Positions 8,836 to 18,138 of a stretch of 64,000 bases of DNA are shown here, in pieces. Numbering within the stretch: the stretch's first letter is position 1; every line of letters begins with the position of its first letter. Source of the DNA: Proteobacteria bacterium UBA981. Its GTDB lineage: Bacteria > Pseudomonadota > Gammaproteobacteria > Ga0077536. A model generated the notes under the pieces. The model ran no database searches. It was not told the DNA's origin and saw only the letters and a list, made by a program, of their open reading frames with translations. The stretch is taken from positions 1 to 64,000 of the forward strand of contig DBBP01000003.1 in NCBI GenBank assembly GCA_002292285.1. The letters are read 5' to 3'. A program made the position numbers and the translations under genes.

Positions 8836-10035
8836 TTAGAACGGATTCTCCGTGTCGAGTCCAAGAGCATGGCGGCCGCTCTGCTCTGTCATGCGATCGA
8901 TATGGCTGATGATATGCAGTGGCATGGCCTTGAAGTCACGATAACGCCGCTCAAAGGTCGTTGATTCGCGCAGACCGTTAGCACCTAAAATGCGCTGCAT
9001 CAGATTCATTGCCTCATCGCACAACTGAATTGCCTGCATTCCAGCCAGAACCTGGCGCAAATAAAACTCTTCCGTAGGGTTGATTCCCCCGTCGATGCGG
9101 TCGTCAGTTTCCTGAAGCGCAGAGTAGACCGTGTCTGCACTGGCATTTATTAGGGCGCGAGCCCTGCCGATGTTCACCTGCACCAGCGGGCGCTCGATCC
9201 ACTTGGTACCAAAAATCGCGATCCGATCTCGGCTCCCGGTAGTAATTTCGTTTAAACAGGTCTCGGCGACGGAACTCGCCATGGCGCCCAGAAACATTGC
9301 CGCCAGCGCGGTCCAGTCTTCCCGATAACGTTGATGGATTACGGGGTGAACGGGGTCGCGATAGACCGTCCGGTCCTTAATCGCCCAGGGTACGACATGT
9401 GCGGCGGCTACCTCCACGTCGTCGAAATACACGTGGTCCGTCGCTGAGGCACGAACGCTCATTGCTTCCCAAGTTGGATCGACGCGAACATTCGGGTGTT
9501 GCAGATCGACCAAGACGAACTGGAGTGCCTTTTTACCGGCTTCCACGAATGCGACTCCGGTCCAGTCTCCATAGCGACAGCCGGTCGCGAATGTTGTGAC
9601 ACCGTTAATGAGGACTCGGTCTCCTTCTCGGGTTCCAGTGACACTAGTACCTGGCCCAACGCCTTGGGAAATCAATTCGCCGTTGTTGACGATACTTTCC
9701 AGGAAACGACTGTGAGCTGGACCTAACAAGCCGCAGAAATGATGCGATAGGCATAAATGATTCCAGATAACCCATGCAGTCGACGTACAGCACGGCGCTA
9801 TAGCACTGAGGTCATTCGCGATCTCGACCAGGCTACTGCCCAAGCCCGAAAGCTCTTCGCTCGTGCCCATCTTTATAACATCGTTGTTCTTGAGAGCCGC
9901 CACGATGTCCGCCGATATGGACCGTGTGCTATCTGCGCTTTGCGCTTGAGCAGCGATGTTCTCTAGCAATGGCGTGACGTACCGCGACTTTCCGACGACC
10001 CGGCCCTGACCGGCGTGTTGTTGCTGTATCGCCAT
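8836..10035 (-). CDS. Acyl-CoA dehydrogenase-fold flavin monooxygenase/oxidoreductase
   Basis: A 399-residue protein of the acyl-CoA dehydrogenase superfamily, resembling the HsaA/DszC-type flavin-dependent monooxygenases rather than true dehydrogenases. It has the central beta domain (GPGTSVTGTREGDRVLINGVTTF), the FDDVEV strand and a long C-terminal helical bundle ending in GANGLRESTTFERRYRD. The usual acyl-CoA dehydrogenase catalytic-base motif near the C-terminus is absent, which favours hydroxylation using reduced flavin from a separate reductase. No reductase gene is adjacent. I chose ATG 10035 because GAGGG lies 8 nt upstream; a codon at 10050 is less likely. The substrate is unknown. 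Confidence 0.8.
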   Translation of the reverse strand: MAIQQQHAGQGRVVGKSRYVTPLLENIAAQAQSADSTRSISADIVAALKNNDVIKMGTSEELSGLGSSLVEIANDLSAIAPCCTSTAWVIWNHLCLSHHFCGLLGPAHSRFLESIVNNGELISQGVGPGTSVTGTREGDRVLINGVTTFATGCRYGDWTGVAFVEAGKKALQFVLVDLQHPNVRVDPTWEAMSVRASATDHVYFDDVEVAAAHVVPWAIKDRTVYRDPVHPVIHQRYREDWTALAAMFLGAMASSVAETCLNEITTGSRDRIAIFGTKWIERPLVQVNIGRARALINASADTVYSALQETDDRIDGGINPTEEFYLRQVLAGMQAIQLCDEAMNLMQRILGANGLRESTTFERRYRDFKAMPLHIISHIDRMTEQSGRHALGLDTENPF

Positions 10036-10427
10036 ATCGTATTCCCTCAAATTGGCTTCCGAGTGCGTTCACTTTTTTGTTGTGGTTTGCTTTGAGCGTG
10101 CGACTTCGTGGTATCCAGCAGCCAGGAAGAATCTTACAACGCCCACCCTTTTCGAAGAGCTCGCGACCGTAACGTCCTCGTCAGATCACCATGGTAGTCG
10201 CGTTTACGGCGGTTGGGGAGCGCCGCACTATAGACGCTCGATTGTGGCTTCCCGCCTGACTGTTTATAGCCGACTGCGTCGATAGATATGACAAGATTGA
10301 ACTTGGATAGTACGAGCGGTGGCCCCACGCCCATGCCGCACCGTGCGTTCGGCAAGTCAGATCGAAACTACGATATGAACCCGTAGGTTGAAGTCGAAGT
10401 ATCTGCATTTCATCCGAGGCCAGCCTG
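10036..10427. other. Intergenic region, nothing recognised
   Basis: Lies upstream of the minus-strand monooxygenase and downstream of the minus-strand BaiN-like gene. I see no hairpin, repeat or coding frame that stands out. Confidence 0.4.
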
Positions 10428-11624
10428 CTAAACGTATTGGCCTGCACACCAACCCGACGACCACGCCCATTGAAAGTTATAACCTCCTAACCAGCCGGTC
10501 ACATCGACAACTTCGCCGATGAAATAGAGCCCGGGCACCTGCTTGCTCTGCATGGTCTTTGACGACAACGCGTCGCAATCAACGCCGCCAAGCGTTACTT
10601 CGGCGGTGCGATAGCCTTCCGTGCCGGCGGGCTTGACCTGCCAGTTATGTAGGGTTCGTGCGATGTCTTCAATTCTTCGGCTCGATAATGAACGCAACGC
10701 ATCCTCTAGCGGCAATTCGCTGAGCAGCGACGAGATGACGCGCCGCGGTAACCACTCATGCAGTGCGGTGTTCAGTTGCATCCGTGGAGATTGTTCGCGC
10801 AGTGATTCGAGCACGGAAGTGAGATCAGTTTGCGGGCACAGATCAAGCGAGAAACTCTCACCAGGCTCCCAGTAAGAGGACAGTTGCAACATGGCAGGCC
10901 CGCTCAATCCGCGATGGGTAAACAACATACTGCGCTCGTAGCTCTGGCGCGCGTTACTTGCGCGGCACTCTATGGCCACGCCACTCAAGGCCGCGCGCTG
11001 AATGTGATCGTCCGCATGCAAGGTAAATGGCACGAGGCCGGCGCGCGTCGGCTGTATTTTGATCGCGAAGCGTGCGGCCAGCTGATAGCCAAATGGCGTC
11101 GCGCCCATGCGTGGAATCGACAGCCCGCCGCTCGCTACGACCAACGCATCGCAGCGATAAGCACCGCGATTGCTGAGTAGTTCAAATCCAGTCGCAGTCG
11201 CGTCAGATTCATAATTTCTGACGTCGCCAATCGTTGTTTCCAGCTGCACCTTGACGTTCGCGTTTGCCGCTTCGTCCAGTAACATCGCAAGAATATCTTT
11301 GGAGCTGTCGTTACAGAACAATTGCCCGTGTTCGCGTTCGTGAAACGGGATGCCGTGTTTTTCGACCAGGGCGATGAAATCCCATTGCGTATAGCGACTC
11401 AGGGCCGATTTGCAGAAATGCGGATTGCGCGACAGGAAATTATCCGCGTCGATGTCCATGTTAGTGAAGTTGCAGCGCCCGCCGCCCGACATGAGGATTT
11501 TCTTGCCGGGTTTATTGGCATGGTCGAGCACCAGTACTCGTCGCCCACGCTTTGCTGCTTCGATCGCGCACATGAGGCCGGCAGCACCGGCGCCGATTAC
11601 GATGACATCAACAGCGGTGGTCAT
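10428..11624 (-). CDS. BaiN/HI0933-family NAD(P)/FAD-dependent oxidoreductase
   Basis: A 398-residue flavoprotein of the HI0933/YhiN/BaiN family. The N-terminal dinucleotide fold is VIVIGAGAAGLMCAIEAAKRG. The family-specific block GKKILMSGGGRCNFTN and the C-terminal FAD contact GEVVDVTGWLGGYNFQWAW are both present. Family members reduce flavin-dependent substrates, and BaiN was named for bile-acid 7-dehydroxylation; the role of most members is unsettled. The gene stands alone on the minus strand with no strong ribosome site before ATG 11624. A housekeeping role is at least as likely as a catabolic one. Confidence 0.93.
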   Translation of the reverse strand: MTTAVDVIVIGAGAAGLMCAIEAAKRGRRVLVLDHANKPGKKILMSGGGRCNFTNMDIDADNFLSRNPHFCKSALSRYTQWDFIALVEKHGIPFHEREHGQLFCNDSSKDILAMLLDEAANANVKVQLETTIGDVRNYESDATATGFELLSNRGAYRCDALVVASGGLSIPRMGATPFGYQLAARFAIKIQPTRAGLVPFTLHADDHIQRAALSGVAIECRASNARQSYERSMLFTHRGLSGPAMLQLSSYWEPGESFSLDLCPQTDLTSVLESLREQSPRMQLNTALHEWLPRRVISSLLSELPLEDALRSLSSRRIEDIARTLHNWQVKPAGTEGYRTAEVTLGGVDCDALSSKTMQSKQVPGLYFIGEVVDVTGWLGGYNFQWAWSSGWCAGQYV

Positions 11625-11702
11625 GACATGGATGCGATCAAGCTAACGGCAGTACGCACCCGCGCTGGTGTAAACAACGCGGGGCTCAAGCAGTCTCGGT
11701 AA

Positions 11703-12749
11703 TCAGGCGCTGGCGTCTTGCTTCAAGCGCGGCATCACCTTCTCTGCGAACAACTGCATGCTGCGCCGCGTGCCTTCCAGTGGTGCGCCGGGCAATACGC
11801 CCATAAGCACAAGATGTGTGCACGGTGAACGCTTAAGCATGTCGCGTAGACCCTCATAAACAAAATCCGCGGTGCCTATGAACGCCGGTTCGCCATAAAA
11901 CTCGCACGCTTGCTCCGTACGTAACTGTTCCGGGGTCGGAATATCGCGTGAATCCTGATCATCGTTATTCTGGTCGCCGGCTTCGACCGCCCAATCGAAG
12001 TACTGCTGCAGCATGTGATTGACCGGTTCCGCGGTGTCATTCCAAGCCTGCTCTTTGGAATCTGACACGTAGACCAGCACCATCTGACTCACGTTATAGT
12101 CATCCGGTTCGCGACCGTGACGCCGCAGTGCGTCCCGATACTTGAGGCGATGATCGGCTGATACGCCAGCGAGGTGGCAGCCCATGCGTGCAGCGCGATC
12201 GAGTGCTTTGTCGCCGCGCGCACCGACCCACAGCGGTAAAGGTTCCTGCACTGCCGGCGGCATGATGTGCGCTTCAGTCAAATTATGAAACTTACCTTCA
12301 AAGGTGACAGTCTCGCCGTCGAGGAGCTGGCGCATCAAAGGTAGTTGTTCGTTGAAACGTGCACCGCGTTCGCGCGGAGAAATACCGAAGCCTTTGAATT
12401 CTCCGACTCGATAGCCGAGCCCGACACCAATATCCATGCGGCCATTGGAAATCAGATCAGCGGTGGCGATGTCTTCGGCCAGGCGCACCGTTTGATGCAT
12501 GGGCAGCAACATGACGAAGGTGCCGATGCGGATTTGTGACGTCTGTGCGGCGATGGCCGTCGCGATGGGTATCAGGGCTGGCGAATAACCGTCGTCGACG
12601 AAATGATGCTCGGTCAGCCATACGTGGTCGAATCCGAGGGTTTCTGATTCAACGCATAGCGCGAGATCATCGCGGTACACATCGACCCAGGGGCGTTGCC
12701 CAAAGGCCGGGTTTCGGAATGGGAATAGGAATCCGCAATCAATACTCAT
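11703..12749 (-). CDS. LLM-class (luciferase-like) flavin-dependent oxidoreductase
   Basis: A 348-residue TIM-barrel flavoprotein of the bacterial-luciferase superfamily, with VWLTEHHFVDDGY, RIGTFVMLLPM and MDIGVGLGYRVGEFKGFG. Such enzymes use reduced FMN (or F420) to oxygenate or reduce small organic substrates. It is a close paralogue of the gene at 36725-37783, which shares the TEHHFxDDGY and GYRxxEFxGFG blocks. Its ATG lies 2 nt after the stop of the DUF7064-like gene (12752-13735), with AGGAAA as ribosome site, so the two are one transcription unit. The substrate is unknown. Confidence 0.92.
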   Translation of the reverse strand: MSIDCGFLFPFRNPAFGQRPWVDVYRDDLALCVESETLGFDHVWLTEHHFVDDGYSPALIPIATAIAAQTSQIRIGTFVMLLPMHQTVRLAEDIATADLISNGRMDIGVGLGYRVGEFKGFGISPRERGARFNEQLPLMRQLLDGETVTFEGKFHNLTEAHIMPPAVQEPLPLWVGARGDKALDRAARMGCHLAGVSADHRLKYRDALRRHGREPDDYNVSQMVLVYVSDSKEQAWNDTAEPVNHMLQQYFDWAVEAGDQNNDDQDSRDIPTPEQLRTEQACEFYGEPAFIGTADFVYEGLRDMLKRSPCTHLVLMGVLPGAPLEGTRRSMQLFAEKVMPRLKQDASA

Positions 12750-12751
12750 CG

Positions 12752-13735
12752 TTATTTTCCTTGTGCTGCCTGCCAGGCTTTACCTGCCGCCAGGTCGTAA
12801 AGGCCGACGCAATCGTAAGTCTGGCCAAAGCCGGACTGCCCATTACATTGCCATTCGACCAGGCCATTGAATCCGATCAGGTCGGGCCAGATCGATTGCG
12901 GGAACGACGTTTTCGCCGTGCCCGTTAAAGACCAGCTACGGCCTTCGCCGTCGTTTAGTTCGAGCGCAATTTCGCGCGGGAACCAGTCACTGCGTTTTAC
13001 ACTGCCAGATCCACCGGCGAGGCCGATGACCTCGCCGTGATCGAGCACGTAGCCGTGCGCAAAGCGCAGCTCGGTACCACCGCTGTAGGGATCAAAATCG
13101 TACAGGGCATGAATGACAAAGTCTTCGGAGAAATGCGCGTTGACCCAGCATAAACAGGTGCGGCCCTGCTCAGGGCGCGGACCCCAGCTGTGGTCCATCG
13201 TGCTGACGGTGCGAAATGGCATGCGCTTGCCGCGCAAAACAATCTCGCCTTCATAGACGCCACTTTGGTCGAAGTGGCCTTTGGAATAAGCACCGCCCCA
13301 GTCGTAGCCTTCTCCGGGTGCCTGCGCAGCCACAGTTGGGTCCATCGCCGGATCGTTAATGTCGTAGGGCGGCATCAGCGAACGGTAGTTGAAATGAATC
13401 TGGCAATGCTCGCCATCGTCATAATCAACGTCCCAGGCCATGTTCGGCTCTGTGCATTTCACACTAAGACCATTGTCCAGGCGATAGTCGAGCAGGTCGA
13501 AATTCTCTCCCATCGCCAGATGTGCCTGCAGATCGCAGTAGTCTGCCTCCCAGTGTTTCTCCGACCAGGTGGAATTCAGATGCACCGAGGCCCAGACGAT
13601 GCCGTGCTGCGCACGTACCAGAACATAGATGGCACCGTGCAGGTTGTATGCCGGTAGCTGGAAGCTGAACCAGTTCGTTTCCGCCCAATTCGGATCGTCG
13701 GGGGTATGCAGGGAAGCATCGGCTGGTGTGATCAC
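12752..13735 (-). CDS. AttH/DUF7064-like protein, paralogue of 60310-61302
   Basis: A 327-residue beta-rich protein of unknown function. I chose the GTG at 13735 because AGGAG lies 7 nt before it and the resulting start VITPADASLHTPDD lines up with MITPDKAEFQMPAD of the copy at 60310. Shared blocks include the WxETNxFxF start, DYxLxNGLxVK and PxDINDPxxDP in the middle, and a WGxR segment after an FRTVSTMDHSW-like strand. The fold resembles AttH/lipocalin-like two-barrel proteins found beside terpenoid or steroid oxidation genes. It is co-transcribed with the LLM enzyme downstream. A ligand-binding or hydratase-like role is inference. Confidence 0.75.
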   Translation of the reverse strand: MITPADASLHTPDDPNWAETNWFSFQLPAYNLHGAIYVLVRAQHGIVWASVHLNSTWSEKHWEADYCDLQAHLAMGENFDLLDYRLDNGLSVKCTEPNMAWDVDYDDGEHCQIHFNYRSLMPPYDINDPAMDPTVAAQAPGEGYDWGGAYSKGHFDQSGVYEGEIVLRGKRMPFRTVSTMDHSWGPRPEQGRTCLCWVNAHFSEDFVIHALYDFDPYSGGTELRFAHGYVLDHGEVIGLAGGSGSVKRSDWFPREIALELNDGEGRSWSLTGTAKTSFPQSIWPDLIGFNGLVEWQCNGQSGFGQTYDCVGLYDLAAGKAWQAAQGK

Positions 13736-13955
13736 GGCAATTCTCCTCGCGCATCGCGCGCCATCTCGATGCCGTGCCTCGGGTCCCAGGATGGGCATTC
13801 GAGCCGGCAACTTCTCCCATTATGTCGGAATCCCAACTCGCTGCGGTATGTCGCTCGTCGCCGCAATTGTGTGGTCTGGCATTCGACCAAATATCATCGG
13901 CGTAGAATCGCACTCAAGCGCGTCGTGTTTTTTACTCGTACAGGGAGCCCTGCTC

Positions 13956-15071
13956 ATGCGTCCAGAAACAGTTATTGACGGAGACGGACATATTTGTGAA
14001 CCGGCGTTGGTGTGGACCGAATATACATCCGCGAAATTCAGGGATGATGTGCTGCAGGTGCGCACTCACGAGGGTGTGAGTGATATCTATATTGAGGGTC
14101 GCAAGTTACCCTTCGGGGGCGGTGCAAGTATTGCCCACGCTTGCGTTCCCGGTGGCTTCGCGCCGGGACAGCACCCGACCTGGGCCGATATTCCCGCGGG
14201 CAGCCATGATCCTGCGGCACGGCTTAAGGTCATGGACGCAGAAGGTATCGATCAGGCACTGCTGTTTCCGTCCACGCATTTACTCGCCGGCGACGTCTCC
14301 AACCCAGCCGTCGCCGCTGAAACCTGTCGCGCCTATAACGACTGGATCAGCGATTTTTGCAAGCACGATCCTAAACGCTTGTTCGCCATGGGACTTGTCC
14401 CCATGCAGGATATCGAGCTCGCCATTAAAGAGGCTCGGCGGTTGCGTTCGATTGGCCTGCAAGGTTTTATGTCCCGCCCGGAACGCTATAGTGATTTGGC
14501 ACTTTATGATTCCAAGTGTGACGGTCTGTGGCAGATCGCGATCGAAGACAAGCTCGCGGTCGGCATCCACGGCAGCTTCGGCTCGCAGATGAAAAGTTTC
14601 TCGACCGGTCGCTATACAGACAACCTTTTCTACGACCACATGATCGCGCACCCGTTTGGGCAAATGGCGGTGATGATGGACTTGCTCGCCGGCGGTGTGA
14701 TGGACCGCTTTCCGGGTCTACGGGTCGGCTTTTTCGAAAGTGGCCTTGGCTGGATGCCGTACTGGATTGATCGCATGGACGAGCATTTCGAAGTGATGGG
14801 CCACCACACGCCTTGGTTAAAACGCCGCCCATCCGAAATATTCGCCGAGCAATGCTTTGTGTCCATGGAAGCTGATGAGATGTCCGGCCTGAAATGGATG
14901 GTCGAAAAAGGGCTGGGACACTGCATCGTATGGGGTTCGGATTACCCCCATTTCGACTCGACCTTTCCGGGTGCCTACGTCGAGGCGTCAGAAACGTTCG
15001 AACAGGTCGGAGCCGATGTGGCAACCGCGGTGGTGTATGACAATCCGCGCCGCTATATGGGCGTCACCTGA
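13956..15071 (+). CDS. Amidohydrolase-2 family metal-dependent hydrolase
   Basis: A 371-residue TIM-barrel amidohydrolase (Amidohydro_2, ACMSD-like). It starts MRPETVIDGDGHICEP, where the D-x-H near strand 1 is the usual metal site, and has the C-terminal WGSDYPHFDSTFPGA block with the conserved Asp. ATG 13956 has GGGAG about 10 nt upstream. A longer frame back to 13629 is open but would overlap the divergent DUF7064-like gene and has no family match. Family members hydrolyse or decarboxylate cyclic and aromatic intermediates and are frequent in ring-degradation clusters. The gene faces away from the LLM/DUF7064 unit, suggesting a shared control region at 13736-13955. Confidence 0.92.
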   Translation: MRPETVIDGDGHICEPALVWTEYTSAKFRDDVLQVRTHEGVSDIYIEGRKLPFGGGASIAHACVPGGFAPGQHPTWADIPAGSHDPAARLKVMDAEGIDQALLFPSTHLLAGDVSNPAVAAETCRAYNDWISDFCKHDPKRLFAMGLVPMQDIELAIKEARRLRSIGLQGFMSRPERYSDLALYDSKCDGLWQIAIEDKLAVGIHGSFGSQMKSFSTGRYTDNLFYDHMIAHPFGQMAVMMDLLAGGVMDRFPGLRVGFFESGLGWMPYWIDRMDEHFEVMGHHTPWLKRRPSEIFAEQCFVSMEADEMSGLKWMVEKGLGHCIVWGSDYPHFDSTFPGAYVEASETFEQVGADVATAVVYDNPRRYMGVT

Positions 15072-15164
15072 CGGTCGGAACGTTGCCGCACCGGCTGACC
15101 GGTTTAGCGACCCGATGATTTGAGCGCGTCCCTAATACACCATGTGCGGGTCCGCCATGCGCAA

Positions 15165-15638
15165 CTACAGGCGCGGGTAAACGTCTCTTACCGTAAGCCC
15201 AGCGCGGTCAATCCACAAAATGCGCACATCGCTAAGCGCAAGTTTCGCTTCGACCTCAAGCTTGCTGTACAGCTGCGGCAAATCACCGACCGGATTCTGA
15301 GCGCCGGTTAACACGAGCCCTTTGTAACCCTTGTAAAAGGTATAGCCGGTATGGGTGAGGTGGAGCTGACTGCCGTCAAGGCCCGTGAGTACTGCGCTGA
15401 AAGAGCCGGTTGGCACTGTCGACTCGAATGAGGTGGCGACATTCTGTGCGTCGATACCCAGTTCGCTGGCATCGCGCACCATCAGCACTAACTGCACGCC
15501 GTTGTCCTGTACTTCCAGGGGCAAACGCAAATCAACTTGCTGTGTGCCGACCGCCACATCCATCGGCGTGGCGGGCATTGCGGCTTTCCCGCACGACAAA
15601 AAGCTGACTAATAGGATTTGGCTTAGGAGATAAGTCAT
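15165..15638 (-). CDS. Small exported, possibly lipoprotein, of unknown function
   Basis: A 157-residue protein with a hydrophobic N-terminus (YLLSQILLVSFLSC), possibly a lipobox with Cys16, though Leu and Phe at -2/-3 make that atypical. The rest is predicted beta-rich with no motif I recognise. ATG 15638 is preceded by AGGA at 7 nt. It has no operon partner; the amidohydrolase ends 93 bp away in convergent orientation. Unknown function. Confidence 0.6.
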   Translation of the reverse strand: MTYLLSQILLVSFLSCGKAAMPATPMDVAVGTQQVDLRLPLEVQDNGVQLVLMVRDASELGIDAQNVATSFESTVPTGSFSAVLTGLDGSQLHLTHTGYTFYKGYKGLVLTGAQNPVGDLPQLYSKLEVEAKLALSDVRILWIDRAGLTVRDVYPRL

Positions 15639-15830
15639 GTGCGCATCCTGCAGGAATGGTGTTGATTCCGATACCCATTCGACCGTTTCCGGGCGCGCAG
15701 TTCAATGTGTGACGAATACGCGCGCCGACAGGCTTGGCGCCGGGCATGTCGCCATCGCTGGCAGTACGCGGCATGGACGTCATCCTTCGACCCTTCTAAG
15801 CTGGTCGCACAGTAAATTGAGGGATCGCGT

Positions 15831-16340
15831 GTGAAGCTACTTCGCTGGTCGGGTTACGGATTTTTGAGCCTCGTCGTGCTGCTTATCGCGCTGGTGTTCG
15901 GCGCACGCTTTGCTGACGGCCCCGTAGGCATCATCGCCGGCGGGGCGTTTACCTCCGGACAACCAGTCGTGGGCGATGAACCTGACTGGCAGTTCGTGCG
16001 CGCGACCGACACCGTCGAACTACAGCTCATTGAGCCCGAACGCTCGCGTACGACCTGGATCGTTGAGCATGACGGCAGGATTTTTATCCCGTGCGGCTAC
16101 ATGACCACAACATGGGGAAAATTGTGGAAAAAGTGGCCCATTGAGGCGGAGCGAGACGGACGCGCGATTCTGCGGGTCGACGGCAAGCTCTATCAACGTC
16201 AGTTAGCCAGAATCACGATCGGACCCGTGCTCGAGCCAGTCGTCGAAAAGCTCAGTGAGAAATATGCTGTCGGAGCCACTGTGGCGGCCGTACACAACGA
16301 TTCGCCGTGGATATTCGAACTGCTGCCGGCAACGCTCTAG
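15831..16340 (+). CDS. Membrane-anchored hypothetical protein
   Basis: A 169-residue protein starting with GTG 15831. One N-terminal membrane helix (FLSLVVLLIALVFGARF, roughly residues 11-27) is followed by a soluble domain containing WIVEHDGRIFIPCGY and KKWPIEAERDGRAILRVDGK. The strands resemble the split-barrel folds that bind flavin or heme, but I cannot assign a family. It is convergent with the acyl-CoA dehydrogenase that follows. Unknown function, likely facing the periplasm. Confidence 0.65.
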   Translation: MKLLRWSGYGFLSLVVLLIALVFGARFADGPVGIIAGGAFTSGQPVVGDEPDWQFVRATDTVELQLIEPERSRTTWIVEHDGRIFIPCGYMTTTWGKLWKKWPIEAERDGRAILRVDGKLYQRQLARITIGPVLEPVVEKLSEKYAVGATVAAVHNDSPWIFELLPATL

Positions 16341-16406
16341 CCCAAGGCGCAGGCTTTTCGGGACCGTGACCTCTTCGAGTTAAGTATCAGCAGGCGCGGG
16401 TACTCG

Positions 16407-17570
16407 CTAGCGCAAGCCGGCACCGAGAATATCGCGCGCGATGACATGCTTTTGCACCTCACTCGGACCCTCGCCAATGCGCCGGATGCGCATCTCGCGA
16501 AACCAGCGTTCCAGCGGTAAATCTTTTGCAACGCCAAGGCCGCCGTGTATCTGCATCGAACGATCAATCACTTTGCTCGCGAGTTCTGCGCATTGCAATT
16601 TGGCAATCGCAGATTCGGTACGAAATGATTCGCCCTGGTCGGCACGAAACGCAGCATCCAGGACCAGCCAGCGCATCATGCGGATATCGATTTCGTTCTC
16701 AACCAGCATCCATTGAATGCCCTGGCGGCTGGCGAGCGCAGCACCAAATGTTTCGCGTATCTTTGAATACGCTACTGCCATCTCGTTAGCTTTGACGGCG
16801 ACACCGATGCACTCAGCGGCGTAGGGGATGCGTTGACGAGAGAGACGATCGTTGGCGATCGCGAAGCCGCCGCCTTCGCTGCCGAGAATGTTAGCGTGCG
16901 GGACGCGCAGATTATCGATATGAATCTCTGTCGCGTATTTCGCCGAGCGCAAAGTATGCACAATGCGTGCGATATTAAAGCCTGGCCAATCGGTCTCAAC
17001 GATGAAAGCGGTGACGCCACTGCGGCCCGGTCCGCCGGTGCGAGCAAACAACAGTCCGTAGTCAGCCCGATCGGCACCGCTAATCCAAAGCTTGGTGCCA
17101 TTCAGTATCCAGTCGTCGCCATCACGTACCGCGCGGGTTTGAATCGCGCGCGCCGGATCGCTACCGCCTGACGGTTCGGACAACCCGAAGAACACGCGCT
17201 TCTCGCCGCGCAGCATCGGGTAGAGATACTTCTGTTTTTGTTCTTCAGTGGCCTCGAATAACTGCGCCTGACGCGCGCCACCGAAGGTGTAATAACACGG
17301 TGCGTAAAGACCAGCGCGATGTTGAGAACATTCGATCGCGATGAGACTACGGGTGACGAGGTCAATATCCGGCCCACCGTACTCCGGCGGTGTATCGAGC
17401 CCGTATAAGCCCATGTCTTTGACGATCGCGACCAGGCGTTCGAACTGTTCGCCGGGTAACTCATCGGCGTCGGGGTCAAGATCATCTTCGAGCGGAATAA
17501 TCTCTTCGCGTACGAAACGTCGCACCTGATCGATGATGAGGCGTTGTTCGTCGGTTAATGCCAGATCCAA
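16407..17570 (-). CDS. Acyl-CoA dehydrogenase
   Basis: A 387-residue FAD enzyme that introduces the alpha,beta double bond in acyl-CoA thioesters. Typical blocks are LTDEQRLIIDQVRRFVREEI at the N-terminus, GLSEPSGGSDPA (flavin contact), and MQIHGGLGVAKDLPLERWFRE. The C-terminal RIGEGPSEVQKHVIAR places Glu367 where medium-chain dehydrogenases carry the catalytic base. Length and motifs are complete. It is on the same strand as the GIY-YIG-like gene and the SDR upstream, but the gaps (100 bp or more) do not prove one operon. The substrate is not readable; the family also handles branched and cyclic CoA esters. Confidence 0.95.
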   Translation of the reverse strand: MDLALTDEQRLIIDQVRRFVREEIIPLEDDLDPDADELPGEQFERLVAIVKDMGLYGLDTPPEYGGPDIDLVTRSLIAIECSQHRAGLYAPCYYTFGGARQAQLFEATEEQKQKYLYPMLRGEKRVFFGLSEPSGGSDPARAIQTRAVRDGDDWILNGTKLWISGADRADYGLLFARTGGPGRSGVTAFIVETDWPGFNIARIVHTLRSAKYATEIHIDNLRVPHANILGSEGGGFAIANDRLSRQRIPYAAECIGVAVKANEMAVAYSKIRETFGAALASRQGIQWMLVENEIDIRMMRWLVLDAAFRADQGESFRTESAIAKLQCAELASKVIDRSMQIHGGLGVAKDLPLERWFREMRIRRIGEGPSEVQKHVIARDILGAGLR

Positions 17571-17670
17571 ACTACCATCCTTTGAGGTAATGACGACTCA
17601 GGACTTAGCAGGCGCTGCCACGAACGCACAGCGCAAAACGCCACTGGTCGTGCTGCCCAGCCAGGGATTA

Positions 17671-18009
17671 TCAACCCGGGCGGACGCGTCCGAGTCGCGA
17701 TTCATCGACATCGGTGTTGTATATAGGCAGCTGACCATGGTCGTTCAGGTAGATTTCCAGCAACTCGATGCGCCGGCTGTGATAGGCCATGTTGACCTCG
17801 ACACGGAAGCAGCACGCACCGTCCAGATCAGCTGCGAGCCGGTCCATTAGCTGCCCTTTTAATCCAAAGCGTGAACGCCCACCGGCAGCGCCGATGTAGA
17901 GCACGTCGCCTGCCGTGTTGCCGAGTTCATACACGCCAAGATGGCCGGTAAGTGTAGCGACGGTTGCGTGATCGAAGGGCCGCCACGGTTTGCTTAAACG
18001 CACAGTCAT
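17671..18009 (-). CDS. Small GIY-YIG-like nuclease-domain protein
   Basis: A 112-residue single-domain protein. GVYELGNTAGDVLYIG matches the GIY-(10 residues)-YIG signature. Downstream are a basic segment (RSRFGLKGQLMDRL) and RRIELLEIYLNDHGQLPIYN, where a Glu followed later by Y-N fits the metal-binding Glu and terminal Asn of the superfamily. I preferred ATG 18009 over an upstream start at 18054 because the motif begins soon after. No DNA-binding add-on domain is present. It could be a structure-specific nuclease or an inactive relative. Confidence 0.6.
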   Translation of the reverse strand: MTVRLSKPWRPFDHATVATLTGHLGVYELGNTAGDVLYIGAAGGRSRFGLKGQLMDRLAADLDGACCFRVEVNMAYHSRRIELLEIYLNDHGQLPIYNTDVDESRLGRVRPG

Positions 18010-18138
18010 GTTGGCCCAGATAGTAGCGTGTCGGAGTAGGGGATCAACAACCACACCGAACCCCGGGCAATGACTGCGCTGCGATTCTGGCGGCGCTGGC
18101 TCGACACATCGTTCGTCCTTGTCTCAGGCATACAGAAA

